Program-made: the position numbers and the translations under genes
Origin: Cheiracanthium punctorium
Lineage: Eukaryota; Arthropoda; Arachnida; Araneae; Cheiracanthiidae
DNA: 64,000 nucleotides
Assembly: GCA_038373885.1 (NCBI GenBank)
Contig: JAWZYV010013142.1
Location: 186,001-250,000, forward strand
Reading direction: 5' to 3'
Part shown: positions 57,835 to 64,000 of the stretch, one piece after another
Layout of the letters: each line of letters starts with the position of its first letter
Numbering within the stretch: position 1 is the first letter of the stretch
Notes under the pieces: generated by a model
Database searches by the model: none
The model's input: the letters and a program-made list of their open reading frames with translations, nothing else
What the model was told of the DNA's origin: nothing

Positions 57835-58793
57835 TTAATGAAAACTACACTAAAAACTTATAATCTTGTTCACTCAAATTAAAGTGGCTGGAACACATTA
57901 AGCCAAAAAGGTTGGAAGATGTGTCTCCTTAATCCTTTAAGTGAAATTTCCTCCCTTGTCCTTTAAGTGAAATTAAGTCGAACAGTGATTAGGATATTGG
58001 CGAGAAGTTAAACTTGGCATATCAGAGGAAAGCCCAAAAGTGAGCCAACAAGACCGTTATTATAAATAACGACAAAAGACCGCAGGATAATCTTAGTCAA
58101 CAGAGAGATGGCAAGACACAACAACGAGAGCAGGGCACCCAAAATATTGAAATAAAGCAAGCCAAATTACAGTAAACCCGTGTGATAGAAAATTAGTTCA
58201 CGATTTAACTGATCCGAGTCCATAATTTGTAAAGAAATAAAGTATTGCACACGTATAAAAGTAGACGAAGACCGTTAGGCATAGATGTTTATTATGTGAG
58301 TGTAAATGTTTTGCATGAGAAAAAGATGTTTCTTAATAGCTAGGAAAGCGAAAGAAATGCACCCGACTTCGAATTATTATTGACATAGAGATGAGCGTGA
58401 AGGAATAATTTTATACAATTCGCACATGGAAGCAGTTAACTGAAATTGAACATGTGGAGAGAAGCGTAATACAATATTTTGAAAGTCGAATTAATTGAAA
58501 ATGAGAAGAAAAATAAAAGTTGAAATGCTTGATTTTAAATAGATTAAATTTAAGAAACTGAAAACAAATGACAATTAATATTAAATATGGGATCAACATC
58601 ACAGACTCCACCTGTTAGAAGTAAGTGTTGAATTGTATGGTCTAATACAGCTTGTAATGAAAAGTGTGTATACATTTTCTGGCGCACCCTGCATATCTTT
58701 AACTTTCATACTGAAAACGGGTGTATAATATTACAGTTTCTTTCTTTAAGGAAAGCCTAATTATTTTTACTTTTTATTTTACTTTTTTCATAG

Positions 58794-58966
58794 AAGCATC
58801 TATAGACAGTCCAACATTAGCTGGTCCATCTCGTAAAAGAATAAGACGGTCAAAGCATGAGAGCTCTCTCGGATGGTCTCAAGAATCAGTGTCTGAGGAG
58901 CCCATTAATATGATCAAAGGAACTTTCACTAACAATCATCACGACCATTCGTACGAAAGGGCATCC
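58794..58966 (+). CDS. NOL4: NOL4-like protein, internal exon (basic cluster region)
   Basis: The 173-bp exon follows ACTTTTTTCATAG and ends GCATCC with donor GTAAGT. Entered in phase 1 it completes the glutamate codon left by the 45941 exon and reads EASIDSPTLAGPSRKRIRRS, then KHESSLGWSQESVSEEPINM and IKGTFTNNHHDHSYERAS, ending in phase 0. RKRIRR is a likely nuclear-localisation cluster. The EEPINMI segment sits where vertebrate NOL4 has EQPLNLS, a CtBP-type PLNLS motif; here the match is degenerate. Support rests on splice sites, phase on both sides and this partial resemblance. An upstream start in the same frame (58721) is intronic. Confidence 0.82.
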
Positions 58967-61456
58967 GTAAGTTTTAAATTCACATCTTAATGAAAACTCT
59001 CTCGTAAAAATGTATCAGAATCCTTTTAATTGTGGCTATATAAATGAATTTGAAATGTAGTTTGTCTTTCATAAAAAAAGACGAATGTAGTGTTAAACTC
59101 TATCGCATTTGCTGTTACCGTGTTTATTGTGTTGTTGTTGTTTCTAATGCCCTCTGGCAACCGCGTTGTGGTGGCAGATACTCCACATAGGACGGCAGTG
59201 GGCGGAAAGGGACGGCTTCCATTTTAATGAGCCGCAGTGGGAGGAAGTCCGATTTCGCTCGGGGTCCCCTAATTTTGACCAATTTAACCAATTCCAGATG
59301 AGGGACCAACCACCTGAAATCGGCACCCCCAGAGGTAGAGTTGAACATGGGGGACATTGGAAACACGACGGATTTTACGTACATCAGCTCCCATTAGCGT
59401 ACATGGTCCCACAACAGTCCAGTCGAGGGAAGAGCTCACCCTCCCAAGCACTGGCCATGCCGGATGCTGCGTCACTTTCCGTGTTCTTACGGGAACGAAG
59501 TTTAATGGCTATACCACTGCAGGATGTGTTTACTGTTCTAAATGTTTATTCTATTCTAGATTTTTAATCACAAATCCAAACGAAATTTCTGTATATAGAG
59601 TAGTCTTTAAAGCGATATTAGCTCATCGGAACGAAGCTGCTAACGGGGAAAATTAGATTTGCGAGAAAATCATAAATAACTCTTTGCATATTTTTTATCT
59701 TGGCTATTTTTTCTTGGGGGGGGGGGAGAGTCATTGGGGCAGAACAAAATTTCATTTAATTATTTTTGATATTCACTCGCGTTTGAAAAGTTTAACTGAT
59801 TCATTAAAACTAAAAAGTATCAATTTTTAAAAACGCAAAATATTCAACGGGGTTCAATACTCAGCAATCATACTTCGAATTCCCATTTCTGTTTCGAATG
59901 TTAAATGTTATATTTGAAGTAAATGTTAGAAACAGATGCTCGTGTCTAAATTTCTTTCACTGTTATAGTTTTGTTATTATCAATACAGTATTAGACAAGA
60001 CATGGTGACAGGGTTTGTGTTGAGTTGTTTCACATTTAATTTTAGAACAAATCTCATTTGACTACGATTATAAGTATAGATACAAAGCTTACACAGATTT
60101 AGTTTTCTTACTGATATTTTTTACCAACGAATTTTATAAATGCAGTGACAACAGTAGGTTTATGAGCTGTAAGTTTGTAGTTTTAGTTATTGCTATCATT
60201 TTGTCTGCAGTTTTCTAAAGTCTCTTATTTACGTGTACATAAATATTTTGTACTTGTTTTCATATTAATGTTAGAAAAAGTTTTGTTTCTGTATTTCTTT
60301 CACTGTTATAATGTTGTTATTTGATTATGCCATGAAATGACTTTGTGTATGTGTATATAATATTTGTTGTTATTTCTGTACCCTAGTATCTATATACACT
60401 CTCAGTTCAGAGGTCGTTTCACTTACATTACTGAGATTATTTTCCCCATTACAACCTCGAAATATGTCGCGGCAACTACGAAAAATGTCGTGAGATTAAC
60501 CCAAATAGCCGAGATGATCAACAGTTCTCCCGGCAAGTTTAGCTGCGGTTATTTAAAAATTTATTACTTGAGTTTCTTTCAGATGTATTCTAAAGTTGCA
60601 TATGACATCATAGGCTATTTAAAAGGAAAGGGTAGTTCTTTTTTTTTCCTCATTGCATTATTGATTCTTTTTTTAAAAGTTAAACAACAACAACAAAAAA
60701 TTGCAATTTACCATTACTGCCAAAATCTAGGGTTTTGCCGCGAGCTCAATAGTTTTTGCTGTTAGCTTATAAAAGCTCTCAGAGCATTTTTTGCTGCTAG
60801 CTTCAAAATCTTATTTCCAGCTCTGCAACCTACCCAATTTTTTTCTGAAACTTGCATGAGATATGATCTTTACTACAAATAAAAGTGCATAGCATGTTTC
60901 TTGAAGAAGCTGCATTAGTATTTTCGAATGTTTAACATGATTGGGTAGTTTTTTAAGATGTTCAAATTTACTGTGATGCTTGAAGGAAGAACAATACCTA
61001 ATCATCCGGTGAAATACGATTGCACGAATGAACGAAGACTTTTAGGTTTTATGGTCCAGATTTTAACTGCAAGGTCTAATCTAATTACTCATCGCGTGTA
61101 TGAAATAACAAAGCAACTCCGTTCGAAAGTAAGGTACTTAAAGTGTATAAAAAAAGAGCAACTGTACCAGTTATCTTGAAAAAATTTTCCTCATAAGCAC
61201 TTATGTAACTTAAATGATACCTTTCATTATGTATTGGCCAATAATGTCTCATTATGTCTTGCCCTATGCAATGCATGCTTGGTTGGGTACGTAGCCCATG
61301 CTGTTGCATGTTAAACTCTGAACGCGTTTACGCACCGTGTATTTCCTTATAATAACTTAGATATCACTCTTTTGCAGCATCTCGTTGTGTAAGCGTATAT
61401 TGGAAGTGTTATGATTGTACAGTGTTTAAAACAAATATTCTTTTTGTTATAATTAG
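58967..61456 (+). other. NOL4-like intron (2.5 kb)
   Basis: The intron runs from donor GTAAGT to acceptor TTTTTGTTATAATTAG, phase 0. It contains the retroposed segment at 59130-59520. The rest (59525-61456) is AT-rich; I found no supported feature, and the open frames at 60364-60765 and 60958-61179 show no recognisable motif. Confidence 0.85.
59130..59520 (-). mobile_element. SINE-like or LINE 3'-end-like retroposed segment with (AAC)n tail
   Basis: On the minus strand a GC-richer block (GGGACCCCGAGCGAAATCGG, CCGCCCACTGCCGTCCTATG, GCGGTTGCCAGAGGGCATTA) ends in AACAACAACAAC. The abrupt GC change and the short-repeat tail are typical of retroposed elements. No clear polymerase III boxes or target duplication were identified. 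The open frames on both strands across it have no known match. Confidence 0.5.
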
Positions 61457-61609
61457 AGTCCTTGCAATGGTTGTACAAAGAGGGAAGCATCCAGCACTCC
61501 TGATAATTTATCAGCTGGAACTAAAGATGAAGACGATGAAGATGACGACGATGATACGGATAAGATTGACATGAATAAATATGACCCAGAAAGGCTTAAA
61601 GCATTCAAT
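61457..61609 (+). CDS. NOL4: NOL4-like protein, internal exon ending at the ERLKAFN block
   Basis: The 153-bp exon lies between TTATAATTAG and donor GTGAGT, phase 0 at both ends, 51 codons. It reads SPCNGCTKREASSTPDNLSA, then an acidic run (DEDDEDDDDDTDKIDMNKYD) and PERLKAFN. In vertebrate NOL4 an acidic run followed by VEAERLKAFN leads into the most conserved C-terminal domain (MFVRLFVDENLDRM). The ERLKAFN match at the exon end is the clearest anchor and shows that the next exon, outside the window, should start with that conserved domain. The whole four-exon reading is open over 699 bp. Confidence 0.9.
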
Positions 61610-61756
61610 GTGAGTTTTTTTCAAGGTATAATATAATTAAACCTGCAACTTATTTCCATAAACAATTAAATATCTAGCTAAACGTAACAGACAATACAAA
61701 CGTAATATAATATTACAACGATACACGTAACGATCAAGACATTCTAGTTTCCCTTT

Positions 61757-61985
61757 TTTTTCCTAATGGCCGGCCGCTGCCGTGAAGGCTTTGGCCATTA
61801 CGAAGGCCGGAAGTGTTGGTCTCTTTATTATGGGGACACCTAGTAGGTGGACCAACGTCGCCCCCTATGAAGGGACGGACAATGATAAAAACGCGCAGTC
61901 GAGGATCGAACCCAGACCGCCGGGAGTTGAACCCGAAACCGTATTACGGTGCTTTACCCACCATGCAATCCGGTCGGCCATTCTA
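61757..61985 (-). mobile_element. tRNA-derived SINE, minus strand
   Basis: On the minus strand the head has box A-like TGGCCGACCGG (61970-61980) and box B-like GGGTTCAACTCCC (61922-61934) at tRNA spacing. A GGGTTCGATCCTCG sequence and a GC-rich body follow, ending near GGCCATTAGGAAAAAAAA. Boundaries are approximate. Confidence 0.75.
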
Positions 61986-63394
61986 CTTTCTCTGTGTGTG
62001 GTGTGACCACTTTTCTTTTCAAATTCTCCAAAAACTTGTATCTATTGTGCATATTTTTACAGCTGCGGAAAAAGAAACGCCCACTTGCTCTTTATTTGTC
62101 TGTCTTTCGTCGAACAGCAAAGTTATGAATACCATTAGTTTTCAAATAACGCATACTTTAATTTACTATTAATTTAATTTGCATAAGGGACAGTCTTCAT
62201 ATTTAATTCTCCATCAACTTCGTTTATCTCAATAGAAAAATCTCTATTTTGACTTTATTAAACGAAAGAGAACCTTCAAATTACCCTAAATATTAATTTT
62301 CACTGAACTTTCTACGATAATTTCCGGAGATATTGCGTATTATTGTTTTTCGCGACTTTAAGGGACTTTCTGCAAATTGAAAAACGCTATTAGTAGGTTC
62401 CGAACTTTTCGCCTTTCATTAATTTCGCTCGCGATAGGTAAAAGAAATAAATATTATTTACAGGGAAAATACTGTTTCTAGTCTTAAAGTTTTTTGTACT
62501 GAGATTATCAGGAATAGAAATTGGAATATTTAGTCAGTGGTCCAAATGAACCGTGACTCCAAAACTTCCTTGGTCCGTATACATGATTTGAAGAAAAAAT
62601 GCAAAACAACTGTTTACGATTTTGAAAATTTTTCTAATTATGAAATTGTTATTGAATATTTAGAGGTTCTATTAGACAGGTGAAGTGTTGCCAGTATTGA
62701 TATTCTGTTCTTTGCTCTTCTGACTATAAGCATGAAAGTTACTCAGCTACGGTCCGAACATGAAGAATGGTTTCATAATTGAAACTTTATTTGTTTGAAT
62801 TTCATGTAAAAAAAAAGAAAAAACGCAATTGCTTTTTGCCGACCCAATATTACCACTGTGTTTGGTATTTCCATTTCTTCATTTAATATTATCGTCTGCA
62901 GTGTGCAATACTTTTATAAGACTCTTGGCGGTATTTTAATTTATAGTCAAATGAAAATTTAGACAGAAAATGTGATTTTGAATGTTTCTTGAATGTTTGA
63001 TAAAGTATGAAGTCCAAAGACCTTCAAAATTTGCTATTTTTTAATACCGCTACCTTTTACTATTTTTGTGCAAAAGAAATTTAATTTGGGTTTATTTTAA
63101 GCAATTTTCAAAAAAAAAATGTCTCTTAATAAATTTATATGTGGTCTCTTAAATCATGAAAGTAACACATTTTATTGAATATAACTTAAACTATTGAACG
63201 TAAAAATTTGAACTTTTTCACAGCCATGTAATATTACTTTCTGCATCTATTTCTATCGAAATTTGGTTAGGTCGCTATTCATAATTTTTTGAATATTAAT
63301 TTAATAATCCATAATGCGTATTAATATTTTATTAAAAATTGTAATAGTAAATTATGTTTGGGTCGTTTATGAATTAAAGTATGAAAAATAATTT

Positions 63395-63720
63395 AACTTA
63401 GGGGAAGGGGATTTTGGAAGCTCATAACTCACTCATTTTCACTTTGAATTTATTGAAAATGGGTGTCCAGGGTTAAAATGAGCTAAATTTTTGAAATATG
63501 AAGTGAAATCTAAGGGTTGCTATTGGAGGGGGGAGCTGGTGCGAATTTTATATGGAGATGGCCCCTTATGCAATTTTTATGCACAGCAAATTAAATTGTA
63601 CGTCAGTCGTAAACGATTAGTGTGTTTAACTTTGCTGTACGACGAACGACGGCCGAATAAAGTACAAGTGGCCTTTTTTTCTGTAGCTGCGCATGCAGCA
63701 AAGGTGGCTGAGTATTAAAA
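63395..63720 (+). repeat. Dispersed repeat, copy 2
   Basis: It shares the GTTAAAATGAGCTAAATTTT core and neighbouring words with 20440-20645 in the same orientation and extends further right. A 75-codon open frame (63491-63718, starting KYEVKSKGCYWRGELVR) crosses it. I do not recognise the peptide, and the frame is not preserved in the other copy. Confidence 0.6.
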
Positions 63721-64000
63721 AATAAATAAAAGAAAAAAAATAAGAAAGATTCACCCCACCCCCCAGAGTCTATTACTGTCCGGTTGCTGTGTAGACATCG
63801 GAATCAAGACACTTGATTAACAAATTCACAAACTTTTCTTTACGAAACGATGATAAAACAAACAGTAGCTGCATTTAATTTTATGTGTCAATAAACTTTT
63901 AACTTCGCTCAAAAACACGCTAAACTCATGCTCATATTAAATCAAAAATCTCAAATTAAACTCAATTATTAAACTCAAATATTAAAAGTCATATTAAATA

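Larger units (their letters stand above)
46035..58793 (+). other. NOL4-like intron (12.8 kb)
   Basis: The intron runs from donor GTACGT to acceptor ACTTTTTTCATAG and is in phase 1. Elements inside are listed separately. A pogo/Tigger-type end, TACAGTGAAACCTCTGTAAG, starts at 46208. A hAT-like end (GGCAATGGCGTACTGCAAAA) lies near 48823. Nothing clear was seen in 46262-47063, 47363-48820, 48890-49535, 49756-50930, 51645-52148, 52400-53130, 55430-55890, 55975-56960 and 57090-57655. The poly-T run at 52622-52650 and the poly-A run at 57540-57557 are low complexity. Confidence 0.85.
61610..64000 (+). other. Partial NOL4-like intron (right side)
   Basis: The donor is GTGAGTTTT at 61610. No exon for the conserved C-terminal NOL4 domain is seen before the window ends. 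It contains a SINE (61757-61985) and a dispersed repeat (63395-63610). 62000-63390 and 63720-64000 are AT-rich with nothing recognised. Confidence 0.75.

Noticed and set aside
59166..59567. 133-codon open frame as a possible extra NOL4 exon
   Set aside because: It overlaps a GC-rich retroposed block with an AAC tail, has no NOL4 resemblance, and phase 0 to phase 0 splicing of the neighbouring exons needs no extra exon.
60364..60765. 133-codon open frame on the plus strand
   Set aside because: Low-complexity, intronic, no motif, and the codon use looks like AT-rich noise.
63491..63718. 75-codon frame near the right edge of the window
   Set aside because: It crosses a dispersed repeat, and the other copy at 20440 does not keep the frame.

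Overview
The window is AT-rich, intron- and transposon-laden animal DNA. It fits an arthropod and most likely a spider or another chelicerate. That is inferred from the base composition, the mix of transposon families (SETMAR-type mariner, hAT/GTF2IRD2-type, Mutator-like, Helitron, a Gmr1-like LTR element, tRNA-derived SINEs) and the size of the introns. No bacterial or viral gene organisation is present.

One host gene can be supported: an orthologue of nucleolar protein 4 (NOL4/NOL4L) on the + strand. Four internal coding exons at 10053-10331, 45941-46034, 58794-58966 and 61457-61609 have consensus splice sites and compatible phases (0-0, 1-1, 0-0). Together they read 233 codons without a stop. 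The N-terminal exons lie left of the window and the conserved C-terminal exons lie right of it, so everything else here is intron: 35.6 kb, 12.8 kb and 2.5 kb complete, plus two partial introns.

The introns are a stratigraphy of mobile elements. From left to right: a 2.6-kb transposon with very long inverted repeats and a decayed transposase-like protein (1472-4101); a hAT-Charlie-type remnant with an exact 8-bp target duplication (4213-4911); a head-to-head inverted repeat whose two arms keep related reading frames (8841-9585); and a minus-strand LTR retrotransposon (13443-24805) with 4-bp target duplication, polypurine tract and two LTRs that differ by about a dozen substitutions. Its domain order is gag-protease-integrase-RT-RNase H, the copia-like order seen in the Gmr1 group of Ty3/gypsy elements. 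It carries a Mutator-like element in its leader and a 4.6-kb TIR element inside one LTR. Further right are a dispersed repeat family with a clean 487-bp insertion, a hAT miniature family with four copies, a 1.48-kb hAT derivative with a 52-bp perfect palindrome and seven 75-bp tandem units, and a 150-bp-period satellite interrupted by a SINE and a TA-flanked miniature element. Helitron fragments occur on both strands, along with a 945-bp element rich in a CAAGCTTGA motif, a THAP-domain fragment, an internally deleted mariner and many smaller foldback elements.

I did not find a convincing previously undescribed functional system. The best leads are the defective LTR element that still has near-identical LTRs, the exon-like segment inside the TIR element nested in its LTR, the paired-ORF inverted repeat, and a possible frame-breaking cassette exon just upstream of the second NOL4 exon.
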